Assembly (NCBI GenBank): GCA_963550915.1
Contig: CAUVEB010000007.1
Location: 1 to 64,000 of the forward strand
Origin: Caviibacter sp963550915
Lineage (GTDB): Bacteria; Fusobacteriota; Fusobacteriia; Fusobacteriales; Leptotrichiaceae
Length of the DNA: 64,000 nt
Direction: 5' to 3'
Below, in pieces: positions 26,436 to 33,791 of the stretch. The notes under the pieces are model-generated. The model was given only the letters and a program-made list of their open reading frames with translations. It was not told the origin of the DNA and did no database searches. A program made the position numbers and the translations under genes. The first letter of the stretch is position 1. Every line of letters starts with the position of its first letter.

Positions 26436-27654
26436 GTTTATCTAGTAATTTTTCATAATATTTTGCAAGTCCACCTTTTGAAGTTTCACGATATGCAGGA
26501 CATAGGTCTTTTCCTGTTTCAGCCATAGTTATTATTACATCATCAAAGCTAATTATATGATCAGAACCTACAGATAATACATAGTTTGCAGTATTAAGAG
26601 CTTTTACAGAAAATACAGCATTTCTTTCTATGCAAGGTACTATTACATAGCCACCTACAGGATCACAAGTCATACCAAGTGCGTGTTCCATTCCACTTTC
26701 AGCAGCATATTCAATTTGATCTAAATCTCCACCTAGAAAGAATGTAGCCATAGCTGATGCCATAGAACAAGCAGAACCTATTTCAGCTTGACAACCACCT
26801 TCAGCACCTGAAACTGTTGCATTTTTCTTTATTAACGATCCTATTATTCCTGCTACTGCAAGACCTTTTATAGCAGTTTTTTTATCTATATCAAACTCTT
26901 CTACCATTGCAATTAATACACCTGGTATAACACCACATGCACCACAAGTAGGAGCTGTTACTACCTCTTCACCACTTGCATTTTCTTCAGATGCTGCTAA
27001 TGCATATGAAAACATTCTTTTAGTTAAACGAAGTGAAAGAGGTGCATTTATAGATTGTTCATACATTTGTTTTGCTTTTCTTTGAAATTTTAATTTTGCA
27101 GGTAGTAAACCATCTTTTTGTATACCACGTTTAACGCATCTATACATAGCATCATATATACTTTCAAGATATTCCCATATATCTTTATCTTCGCAGTAAT
27201 CTACATATTCCCATAGTTCTTTTTTGTTATCATTACACCAGTTCATTATATCTTTTAACTTATTTAATTCATAAGGTTCTTTTAAAAGAGTTTCCTGTAT
27301 TTTGCCGTCTACCATTTCTATTAAGTTACCACCACCTATAGAGAAATATTCAGAAACTGCAAAATCATTATCATTTTCATCTATTGCAACAAACTTTATA
27401 TAATTTGTATGATAAGGGTGTATGTATAAAGCGTTCCATAAAATATCAGTGTGTTTAGGGCTTAAAGTTTTCTTTACTATGTAGTCTGTCATATGACCTT
27501 TTCCAGTAGCTGCTAAACTTCCATAAAGTTCAACACGATATTTATGTGCGTTAGGATACATATTTTTAAATTTTTGTGCAGCACGTTCAGGTCCCATAGT
27601 GTGGGAGCTAGAAGGTCCACGACCAATTTTAAAAACTTCTTTTAAACTTTCCAT
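26416..27654 (-). CDS. sdaA: L-serine dehydratase, single-chain [4Fe-4S] type
   Basis: Deaminates L-serine to pyruvate and ammonia with an iron-sulfur cluster, no PLP. 412 residues, alpha and beta domains in one chain. N-terminal KIGRGPSSSHTMGPERAA is the beta-domain signature. Cysteines that can bind the cluster lie in APTCGACGVIPGVLIAM (residue about 237), AEIGSACSMASAMATFFLGG and LGMTCDPVGGYVIVPCIE. Its start overlaps the upstream membrane-protein gene by 13 bases, and CTGGAG sits before the ATG. The unit ends in the shared terminator. Serine use as a carbon and energy source fits an amino-acid fermenter. Confidence 0.94.
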   Translation of the reverse strand: MESLKEVFKIGRGPSSSHTMGPERAAQKFKNMYPNAHKYRVELYGSLAATGKGHMTDYIVKKTLSPKHTDILWNALYIHPYHTNYIKFVAIDENDNDFAVSEYFSIGGGNLIEMVDGKIQETLLKEPYELNKLKDIMNWCNDNKKELWEYVDYCEDKDIWEYLESIYDAMYRCVKRGIQKDGLLPAKLKFQRKAKQMYEQSINAPLSLRLTKRMFSYALAASEENASGEEVVTAPTCGACGVIPGVLIAMVEEFDIDKKTAIKGLAVAGIIGSLIKKNATVSGAEGGCQAEIGSACSMASAMATFFLGGDLDQIEYAAESGMEHALGMTCDPVGGYVIVPCIERNAVFSVKALNTANYVLSVGSDHIISFDDVIITMAETGKDLCPAYRETSKGGLAKYYEKLLDKQKNQKI

Positions 27655-28169
27655 TTTTTCTCCAGTCTATTTTTTAGTAGCTGTAGTACTGTTGATACAA
27701 AATCAATAAAAATCATTAATATTAGTATAGCAAGTAATACGTTTGAAAATCTTATTTTTTGTATATCTTTAATAAATATTCTTACTCTTGGATGAATAAT
27801 ATACATTAAGACAAGTGATGCAATACCCCAAAGTAGAGAAAATTTTAGGCAAACATACCCTTTTATATTAAATCTTTCATCGCTATAATCCCACCATGAA
27901 AGTCCAAAAAATTTTTTTAATACATCTCCTGTAAAATACTCTATTACTGTTGTAATAATAACCCCTACAATATATACGTAAATAGGGTTAGTTATATCTT
28001 TTAATATATAGATTATGAAAAGAGAGCCAAATCCATATATAGGGCAATATGCTCCTTTTAAAAATCCACGATTAACGAATTTTCCATTGTTTAGTAAGTG
28101 GTATATAACTTCAATACAGTAGCCTAAAAAAGAGTATATGAAGAAACACCACAGATATTTAATAATCAT
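27642..28169 (-). CDS. CmpB-type membrane protein (putative ABC-transporter type IV, PF06541)
   Basis: 175 residues with about five hydrophobic segments. FIYSFLGYCIEVIYHLLNNG near the start, then FVNRGFLKGAYCPIYGFG, a TTVIEYFTGDVLKKFF motif, SWWDYSDERFNIKGYVCL and a final membrane segment match the CmpB/PF06541 pattern. The family is annotated as a putative ABC permease but its transport role is unproven. It overlaps sdaA by 13 bases. Such proteins often occur alone; no ATPase partner is seen here. Confidence 0.75.
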   Translation of the reverse strand: MIIKYLWCFFIYSFLGYCIEVIYHLLNNGKFVNRGFLKGAYCPIYGFGSLFIIYILKDITNPIYVYIVGVIITTVIEYFTGDVLKKFFGLSWWDYSDERFNIKGYVCLKFSLLWGIASLVLMYIIHPRVRIFIKDIQKIRFSNVLLAILILMIFIDFVSTVLQLLKNRLEKKWKV

Positions 28170-28194
28170 TGTTTTTTCCTTTGTTTTTTATTTT

Positions 28195-28223
28195 ATTATA
28201 ACCCAACTTTTGTACGTTGTAAA
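28195..28223 (-). promoter_or_regulatory. Promoter of the CmpB-like/sdaA unit
   Basis: On the minus strand TTTACA (28218-28223), a 17-base spacer and TATAAT (28195-28200) precede the ATG at 28169. It overlaps the -35 of the divergent plus-strand promoter. Confidence 0.7.
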
Positions 28224-28245
28224 CATGGTTTTTATGTGGTATACT
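28217..28245 (+). promoter_or_regulatory. Promoter of the YwqK-type gene
   Basis: TTGTAA (28217-28222), 17-base spacer with TGG before TATACT (28240-28245). The -35 shares six of its seven bases with the divergent promoter. Confidence 0.6.
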
Positions 28246-28277
28246 TAAATATAAGAATAAATGGAGCGTGAGAGATT

Positions 28278-29021
28278 ATGTTGTTTTTAGACATTTCAGG
28301 TAAAGCAATATTAAATGGGGAATATAAGGAAATAAGAAAAGAAAAAGATGAATATGTATTTTTAAGCATATCTTCTTATGTAAAGGGAGTTCTATCAGGT
28401 CAAAGCAGAAAATTTGATAGAAGTGGTATACTTACTTCAATAATAACATATGAAAATGGAGTAGAAGTAGACAGAAAAGAAAATGTAAATTCAAGTGGAT
28501 ATTTAGAATATATCGAAGAAGAAGTTACACAAAAAAGACACGAAGGTAAATATATACTTTATACAGATGAAGAAGTAAGAATATATGAATATAAAAATGG
28601 TAAATTACAAGGTCTATACTACGTTTTTGTTGTAGATAAGAATAATGATAAGGCTATACTTACTTCAATAGAAAATTATGATGAAGGTTATTTACATGGA
28701 ATACAAACAAGTTTTAACTCTTTAGGTAAGGCAGTATTAATTGAAACTTATGAAAATCATAACAATTTAGCTACAAAAACAACTTGGTTTGAATATTATC
28801 AAGGTACAACAAACTTAAGAGCTGAAAAAAATTATACAGGTAATAAAATGAATGGAGTTGTTACTTATTACTATGAAAATGGTGATATAAAAGAACAATT
28901 AAATTACAAAAATGGACTTTTACATGGTATAGCTACTAAATATGATGAAAATGGAAATAAAACAGAAGTTAAATATGAATTTGGTTCACGTGTTTTAATA
29001 ACAACACCTGACGTATTATAA
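28278..29021 (+). CDS. YwqK-type MORN-repeat variant protein
   Basis: 247 residues built of repeated 20-25 residue units of the form G-x-x-x-x-Y-x-x-N-G-x-x-x-x-x-x-x-Y-x-x-G-x-x-x-G. Clear copies are near residues 190-215 (NGVVTYYYENGDIKEQLNYK then NGLLHGIATKYDENGN) and weaker ones earlier. These belong to the YwqK-like (PF07661) group, labelled toxin-antitoxin antitoxin in some annotations because of YwqJ/YwqK, but no toxin gene is next to it. No signal peptide is evident. GGAG and GAGAG lie upstream. Single-gene unit with own promoter and terminator. Confidence 0.78.
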   Translation: MLFLDISGKAILNGEYKEIRKEKDEYVFLSISSYVKGVLSGQSRKFDRSGILTSIITYENGVEVDRKENVNSSGYLEYIEEEVTQKRHEGKYILYTDEEVRIYEYKNGKLQGLYYVFVVDKNNDKAILTSIENYDEGYLHGIQTSFNSLGKAVLIETYENHNNLATKTTWFEYYQGTTNLRAEKNYTGNKMNGVVTYYYENGDIKEQLNYKNGLLHGIATKYDENGNKTEVKYEFGSRVLITTPDVL

Positions 29022-29024
29022 TAT

Positions 29025-29048
29025 AAGCCTACTTAGTAGGCTTTTTTT
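29025..29048 (+). terminator. Terminator after the YwqK-type gene
   Basis: 8-bp stem AAGCCTAC, loop TTA, GTAGGCTT, followed by five more T residues. Confidence 0.88.
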
Positions 29049-29178
29049 AAAAATAATAAAAAAATTTTTATAAAACATAAATAATTAAGTTATTTTTCTA
29101 TGTTTAGTTAAAACAACTTAAAAATAAAAGTTGGGATATAAATTAAAGATTCAGTTATTTTTCGAAATAAGGTTTTAA

Positions 29179-29194
29179 GAGGCTAAAAAGCCTC
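29179..29194 (+). promoter_or_regulatory. Orphan hairpin upstream of the metal operon
   Basis: GAGGCT, AAAA, GAGGCT complement (AGCCTC), followed by ATTTTATTTT. It is about 150 bases after the previous terminator and 30 before the operon promoter. It could end a small RNA or act as an attenuator. The rest of 29049-29236 shows nothing else I can name. Confidence 0.35.
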
Positions 29195-29206
29195 ATTTTA
29201 TTTTGA

Positions 29207-29238
29207 ATATCAAATTTTTTTTATTGAAAAAATGATAT
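29207..29238. repeat. Imperfect inverted repeat before the metal operon
   Basis: ATATCA ... TGATAT arms (29207-29212 and 29233-29238) flank T-run and A-run halves that also pair, leaving a two-base bulge. It overlaps the -35 at 29224. It may be a regulator site or a chance product of AT-rich DNA. Confidence 0.3.
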
Positions 29239-29252
29239 GAAAGTGATAATAT
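29224..29252 (+). promoter_or_regulatory. Promoter candidate of the metal-uptake operon
   Basis: TTGAAA (29224-29229), 17-base spacer ending GTGA, TAATAT (29247-29252). The same arrangement stands before ftsQ. It overlaps the ATG at 29237, so the first gene probably starts downstream. Confidence 0.5.
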
Positions 29253-29860
29253 TTTATGTGAGATTGGTGGTGATTTTTATTAAAACTGAATTAGTAGAAC
29301 CAGCAAGTTCTAAAAAGGAAAATATACTAGTACTTCTTTCTATACTATTATTAATTATTTTTGCAGGAATACTTTTAAGATTAACAACAACAAAAAAGAC
29401 AGCTAAAGAAATAAATAATAATGAGATTATAAGTACAGAATTAAATACTGTAGAAAATACTATATTCACAGAACTACAAATTTTTGCTCAAGATTTTGAT
29501 ATGATAGTTTCTGAAGACAAAAGTATACCTACGCCAAAAATATTGGATGAACAAAAGTATTATCCACCTTTTGTAAAAGATGCATCATGGGAAGCTAAAG
29601 GTGAGCATAAATGGTATATGTATACTCATCATGATGATGTATATTATATTGGTATAAGCTCAAACTATGATATTTCAGGTGATTTTGCACTTGTTATAAA
29701 TAAAAAAACTAATAATTTTGTTATAAAATATTCAAAAGAAGACTTAAAAGATATCAAAGAAAATGAAGATGTACATAAGCTTATAGATAAAGTAAATAAA
29801 ATGAAAAATATAGTAGCATACACAGGAGAAGACTTAATAAAAGAAGCGAGGGGAGAATAA
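29237..29860 (+). CDS. Membrane-anchored protein resembling DUF6162, metal operon
   Basis: At most 207 residues. One membrane segment (about 28-48, NILVLLSILLLIIFAGILL) follows a short N-terminus, and about 150 soluble residues follow with WEAKGEHKWYMYTHHDDVYYI near residue 120 and a YY-IG turn, which I read as a DUF6162-like domain; this is from memory and should be tested. The DUF6162 family is often found beside zinc/manganese transporters. Start doubtful: the promoter at 29224-29252 lies over the ATG at 29237. Alternatives are GTG 29258 (nearly leaderless) or an ATT at 29279, eight bases after GGTGG. The next gene starts right after its stop. Confidence 0.7.
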   Translation: MKVIIFYVRLVVIFIKTELVEPASSKKENILVLLSILLLIIFAGILLRLTTTKKTAKEINNNEIISTELNTVENTIFTELQIFAQDFDMIVSEDKSIPTPKILDEQKYYPPFVKDASWEAKGEHKWYMYTHHDDVYYIGISSNYDISGDFALVINKKTNNFVIKYSKEDLKDIKENEDVHKLIDKVNKMKNIVAYTGEDLIKEARGE

Positions 29861-30739
29861 GTGAAAAAATTAATATATCTGATATCTATTTTTATATTTT
29901 CAAGTTTAAGTTTTTCAAAATTAACAGTTGGAATAACGCTAATACCATATTATTCATATGTTACTAATATTGTAGGTGATAAAATGAATGTTTTACCTAT
30001 AATACCTGAGAATATGGATGTACATTCATATAGACCCACTGCACAAGATATAAAGAAACTAGCAAAGGTTGATGTTGTCGTTATAAACGGAATAGGACAT
30101 GACGAGTTCATAATACCTATGATAGAGGCTGTAAAAAAACAAGGAAAAAATATAAAAGTAATTAATGCAAACCAAAGAACAACGACACTAATATCAGCTG
30201 GTCAAAAAAAGGCAGGAGTTAAAAATCCTCATACCTTTATATCTATAACACAAGCTATACAACAAATAGACTATATTGCAGAAAGTTTAGGGGAATTAGA
30301 TCCTAAAAATAAGACGTACTATATTAAAAATGCAAGAACATATGATAAGAAATTAAGAGAGCTTAAAAGAGCAGAACTTGAAAAGGTAAAAGGTAAAACA
30401 AAGAATGTTAAAATAGCAACTACACATGCAGGATATGACTATTTATTAGCTGAATTTGGTCTTATAGTAAGTGCAGTTGTAGAACCTGCACATGCACACA
30501 ATCCTAGTGCTACAGATTTAAAAGATATAATTGATAAAGTTAATGAAAATAATATTAAAATCCTATTTGATGAAGAAGTTGCAGACCATAAAAATGCAAA
30601 TTTAATAAAAAATGCAACGGATATAAAAATAGCGTATTTGTCACATGCAACAAGAGGAAAATATACAAAGGATGCTTTCTATAATTTCATGAAACAAAAT
30701 TTAGAAAGTGTAACAAAAGCACTAAACGAAGTTAATTAG
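29861..30739 (+). CDS. Metal-binding substrate-binding protein (ZnuA/MntC-like, cluster A-I)
   Basis: 292 residues, periplasmic solute-binding protein of a zinc or manganese ABC importer. Signal peptide at about 1-19 (ends LSFS). GTG start, preceded by GGGGAGA; the preceding stop TAA abuts it. Metal-ligand histidines appear in family order: MDVHSYRPTAQDI (about residue 56), NPHTFISI (about 124) and TTHAGYDYL (about 188), with EPAHAHNPSATDL and FDEEVADHKN after. The central linker helix is typical for cluster 9 SBPs. Zinc, manganese or iron cannot be told apart by sequence alone, though His-rich loops favour zinc. Confidence 0.92.
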   Translation: MKKLIYLISIFIFSSLSFSKLTVGITLIPYYSYVTNIVGDKMNVLPIIPENMDVHSYRPTAQDIKKLAKVDVVVINGIGHDEFIIPMIEAVKKQGKNIKVINANQRTTTLISAGQKKAGVKNPHTFISITQAIQQIDYIAESLGELDPKNKTYYIKNARTYDKKLRELKRAELEKVKGKTKNVKIATTHAGYDYLLAEFGLIVSAVVEPAHAHNPSATDLKDIIDKVNENNIKILFDEEVADHKNANLIKNATDIKIAYLSHATRGKYTKDAFYNFMKQNLESVTKALNEVN

Positions 30740-30748
30740 GGAGAAATA

Positions 30749-31441
30749 ATGGTAAAAGGAGTTAGTTTAAATATAAGTAACCTTTTTCTTGAGTTAGGAA
30801 ACACAAAAATATTAGAAAATATAAATATGAATGTAAAAAAAGGTGAAATACATTGCTTAATAGGACCTAATGGTGGAGGGAAGACTTCACTACTTAGATG
30901 TTTATTAGGTCAAGTACCATACAAGGGTAGTATAAATATTGAATATGAAGATGATAAAATTTTTGGATATGTTCCACAATTTTTAGATTTTGAAAGAACA
31001 TTACCTATAACTGTTGAAGATTTTTTATCTATTTGTTTTCAAAAAAAACCTTGTTTTTTAGGGATTGCTAATAATAAAAAAGAATATATAAATAATATAT
31101 TAGAAGAAGTAGGATTATCTAATAAAAGAAAAAGATTATTAGGTAATTTATCGGGTGGAGAACTTCAAAGATTACTTTTAGCACAAGCTATAAATCCAAG
31201 ACCAAATCTTTTAATACTTGATGAACCTTTTGCAGGTATTGATAGTGTTGGAGAGGCATATTTTATAGATGTAATAAAAAAACTAAATAGCGAAGGTATA
31301 ACAATATTATGGATACACCATAATATAAAGCAAGTAAAGGAAATAGCAGACAGTGTTACTTGTATAAAGAAAACTATACAATTTTCAGGAGACCCAAAAG
31401 TAGAATTAACAGATGACAAGATACTAGATATCTACATTTAA
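30749..31441 (+). CDS. Metal ABC transporter ATP-binding protein (ZnuC-like)
   Basis: 230-residue nucleotide-binding subunit that drives metal import. Walker A GPNGGGKTSLLRC near residue 39, Q-loop GYVPQ, signature LSGGELQRLLLAQAI near 133, Walker B NLLILDEPFAGID near 153 and the H-loop ILWIHHNIKQV near 187. The length and the order match ZnuC/MntB. Start at 30749 follows GGGAGAAATA. It sits between the binding-protein gene and the permease gene with short gaps. Confidence 0.94.
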   Translation: MVKGVSLNISNLFLELGNTKILENINMNVKKGEIHCLIGPNGGGKTSLLRCLLGQVPYKGSINIEYEDDKIFGYVPQFLDFERTLPITVEDFLSICFQKKPCFLGIANNKKEYINNILEEVGLSNKRKRLLGNLSGGELQRLLLAQAINPRPNLLILDEPFAGIDSVGEAYFIDVIKKLNSEGITILWIHHNIKQVKEIADSVTCIKKTIQFSGDPKVELTDDKILDIYI

Positions 31442-31450
31442 AGGAGTAAT

Positions 31451-32356
31451 ATGTTTACATATACGTTAGATATAATTAGAAACTTTTTTATGAATTTAGC
31501 AAATCAAGGTATACTTCCTGATTATTTCAGGTATGCCTTTGTTATAAATTCACTTATTTCAGCACTATTTGTAGGACCTATATTAGGTGGGCTTGGTACT
31601 ATGGTTGTAACAAAAAGAATGGCTTTTTTTTCAGAATCAATAGGACACGCAGCACTTACAGGTATAGCACTTGGTGTCTTATTTGGTGAGCCTTATGATT
31701 CACCATATATTATGCTATTTACTTACTGTATAATATTTGGAATATTAATAAATTACACTAGAAATAGAACTAAAATGTCATCAGACACTTTAATTGGAAT
31801 ATTTTTATCAATTTCAATAGCACTAGGTGGTAGTTTAATAATACTTGTATCATCAAAAGTAAATGCACATATGTTAGAAAGTGTTTTATTTGGTTCGATT
31901 TTAACAGTTTCAGATAAGGACTTATTTGTTCTATTTATTACAACAGTATTACTTCTTATTATAGTTATTCCTAATTTTAATAAAATGTTGTTATCAAGTT
32001 TTAATAGTAATATTGCGGTAGTAAAAGGTGTTAAAGTAAAATTAATTGAGTATTTATTTATCCTCCTTATAACAATAGTTACGGTATCATCAATAAAAAT
32101 AGTTGGTGCATCACTTGTAGAAGCCCTATTTTTAATACCGGCAGCATCTGCAAAAAATTTATCAAAATCAATTAAAAGTTTTTTCTTTTATAGTATATTT
32201 TTTGCATTAGTTAGTTGTATTTTAGGAATATTACTTCCTTTATACTTTGATATAACTATACCGTCAGGCGGAGCTATAATATTAGTTGCATCAGTGATTT
32301 TCTTTATAACTGTAATAATAAAAAATATAAGTAGAAGATTTGTAGAAGGGATTTAA
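31451..32356 (+). CDS. Metal ABC transporter permease (ABC-3 family, ZnuB-like)
   Basis: 301 residues, eight or nine hydrophobic segments, family 3 ABC permease. Features: ISALFVGPILGGLGTMVVTKRMAFFSES near residue 34 (read in parts), IGHAALTGIALG, a TLIGIFLS run in the middle, then SSIKIVGASLVEALFLIPAASA near residue 215, all typical of ABC-3 permeases for Zn/Mn/Fe. AAGGAG is the ribosome site. The second binding-protein gene starts two bases after its stop. Confidence 0.92.
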   Translation: MFTYTLDIIRNFFMNLANQGILPDYFRYAFVINSLISALFVGPILGGLGTMVVTKRMAFFSESIGHAALTGIALGVLFGEPYDSPYIMLFTYCIIFGILINYTRNRTKMSSDTLIGIFLSISIALGGSLIILVSSKVNAHMLESVLFGSILTVSDKDLFVLFITTVLLLIIVIPNFNKMLLSSFNSNIAVVKGVKVKLIEYLFILLITIVTVSSIKIVGASLVEALFLIPAASAKNLSKSIKSFFFYSIFFALVSCILGILLPLYFDITIPSGGAIILVASVIFFITVIIKNISRRFVEGI

Positions 32357-32358
32357 AT

Positions 32359-33240
32359 ATGAAAAAAAATATAATATTTATATACATAATTTTTATGTCT
32401 TTTGTATCATTTTCAAAGACAGTTTTAACAAATACACAGGCAACATATACATTAACTTCTATGCTAGCTGAAAATACAGATATTAAAGTAAAATCATTAT
32501 TTGAAACAAGTGCAAGTATGAGCTATGATCAAATACAAACTTTAAAATCTATTCCTAAAGAAAGCTATAATGATGTTGTTGCAGTTGTTGATCTTCAAAG
32601 AGTATGGATATATGATTCACTTTTTGAGTTTGCAAGAAGAGAAAATATAAAGGTTATTGAAATAGATGCAAGTTATTCATATCAAGATAATACAAGTTTA
32701 TCTCTTTTAATAAATAATTATCATAAGGGAGAAAATGTAGGACAAACAAATCCTTATGTTTGGCTTGATCTTGGAGATGCAAATAAAATGACACAAATTA
32801 TAGCACACGACCTTATAAGATTATTCCCTGAAAATAAGGATGTTATTAATAAAAATTTAGAAAAAACACTTAATATATTAGAAAAATTAGCAGAAGAATA
32901 TAATAGTCTTGATAATATTGATGGTGTTATAGTACTTTCTGAAAACTTAAATTATCTAATAACTTATTTAAATATTTTTAGTGAGTATGTTAATATAAAT
33001 GATTTAAGTGTATCAAATATAAAGAAAATAATGAAACAAACAGATCTAAAAGTTTTTGTATCTGATAAAGGTATAAAAAAAGAAATAGTAGAAGAAATAA
33101 AGAGAAATAAAGGTACAGTTTTAATCTTAAAAACAGGTAATTTACCTGTTGAAGATGAAGATGATGAAGATCTTATGGCAAAAGATGGTTTAATACAAAT
33201 ATATAAAGATAATTTAAATAAACTTAAAAAAATTAAATAG
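32359..33240 (+). CDS. Diverged metal-binding protein-like (second cluster A-I SBP, ligands lost)
   Basis: 293 residues, signal peptide at about 1-19 (ends VSFS), overall the same layout as the 29861 protein. But the ligand positions differ: ASMSYDQIQTLKSI where the first one has MDVHSYRPTAQDI, NPYVWLDLGDANKM in place of the usual NPHxWLDP, and LSENLNYLITYL in place of THAGYDYLLAEF. So three typical histidines are missing. An acidic tail (EDEDDEDLM near residue 273) is also unusual. It probably does not bind metal the same way; a partner or chaperone role of the first protein is possible. Gene overlap and order tie it to the importer. Confidence 0.75.
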   Translation: MKKNIIFIYIIFMSFVSFSKTVLTNTQATYTLTSMLAENTDIKVKSLFETSASMSYDQIQTLKSIPKESYNDVVAVVDLQRVWIYDSLFEFARRENIKVIEIDASYSYQDNTSLSLLINNYHKGENVGQTNPYVWLDLGDANKMTQIIAHDLIRLFPENKDVINKNLEKTLNILEKLAEEYNSLDNIDGVIVLSENLNYLITYLNIFSEYVNINDLSVSNIKKIMKQTDLKVFVSDKGIKKEIVEEIKRNKGTVLILKTGNLPVEDEDDEDLMAKDGLIQIYKDNLNKLKKIK

Positions 33241-33257
33241 TTAGAAAAGGGGAACAA

Positions 33258-33680
33258 ATGAAGAAAATTATATTATTACTATTTAGTATGCTTACAGTTT
33301 TTACTGTATACGCACATGATCCAATTTTAACAGTTGAAGATTTAAAAGATGGAACAATTTTAATTCAAGGTGGATTTTCAAATGGAGAGTCAGCAGAAGG
33401 TGTTGATTTATACATATTAAAAGATAAACCTTATGACGGAGAAGAAGAAACTTTTGAAGGTAAATTAATACTTTTTAAAACTGAATTTGATAGTACAAAT
33501 GAAATAGAAATTGTAAAACCAAGAACTGCAAAGTATGTTATAGTTTTTGATGCAGGACCAGGTCATATAAAGGAAGTTAAAGGTCCTAAATTAACAAAAG
33601 AAGAAATGGAAAATTGGGAAAAATTAATAAAAAAAGATAAGATGCTTAAAGACTTTTATAAAAAAATGACTGAAAAATAA
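33258..33680 (+). CDS. Small secreted protein of the metal operon (NikL/DUF4198-like?)
   Basis: 140 residues. A signal peptide at about 1-19 (ends VYA) leaves a mature start HDPILTVEDL, placing a histidine at or next to the N-terminus. The mature part is a small beta domain (ILIQGGFSNGES, VDLYILKDKPYDG, FDAGPGHIKEVKG) and a charged helical end. The histidine start recalls metal-binding proteins such as CopC and NikL, and the FDAGPGH string recalls nickel-uptake helpers, but I do not recognise the family with certainty. It is the last gene of the metal operon, 17 bases after the second binding protein. Confidence 0.65.
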   Translation: MKKIILLLFSMLTVFTVYAHDPILTVEDLKDGTILIQGGFSNGESAEGVDLYILKDKPYDGEEETFEGKLILFKTEFDSTNEIEIVKPRTAKYVIVFDAGPGHIKEVKGPKLTKEEMENWEKLIKKDKMLKDFYKKMTEK

Positions 33681-33690
33681 AAAATATGTT

Positions 33691-33720
33691 AAATACTGTA
33701 TGAAATATACAGTATTTTTT
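33691..33720 (+). terminator. Terminator of the metal operon
   Basis: Perfect 11-bp stem AAATACTGTAT with ATACAGTATTT (loop GAAAT) and a T-run. Confidence 0.88.
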
Positions 33721-33791
33721 AATTAATAGTAGAAAAAAAACAGCAAATATAATATAATTATTACATAATAAATGTAGGTTAAAGGAGAAAA

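Noticed and set aside
28278..29021. Antitoxin label for the YwqK-type gene
   Set aside because: No toxin-like gene is adjacent, so the label from the YwqJ/YwqK pair is not supported here.
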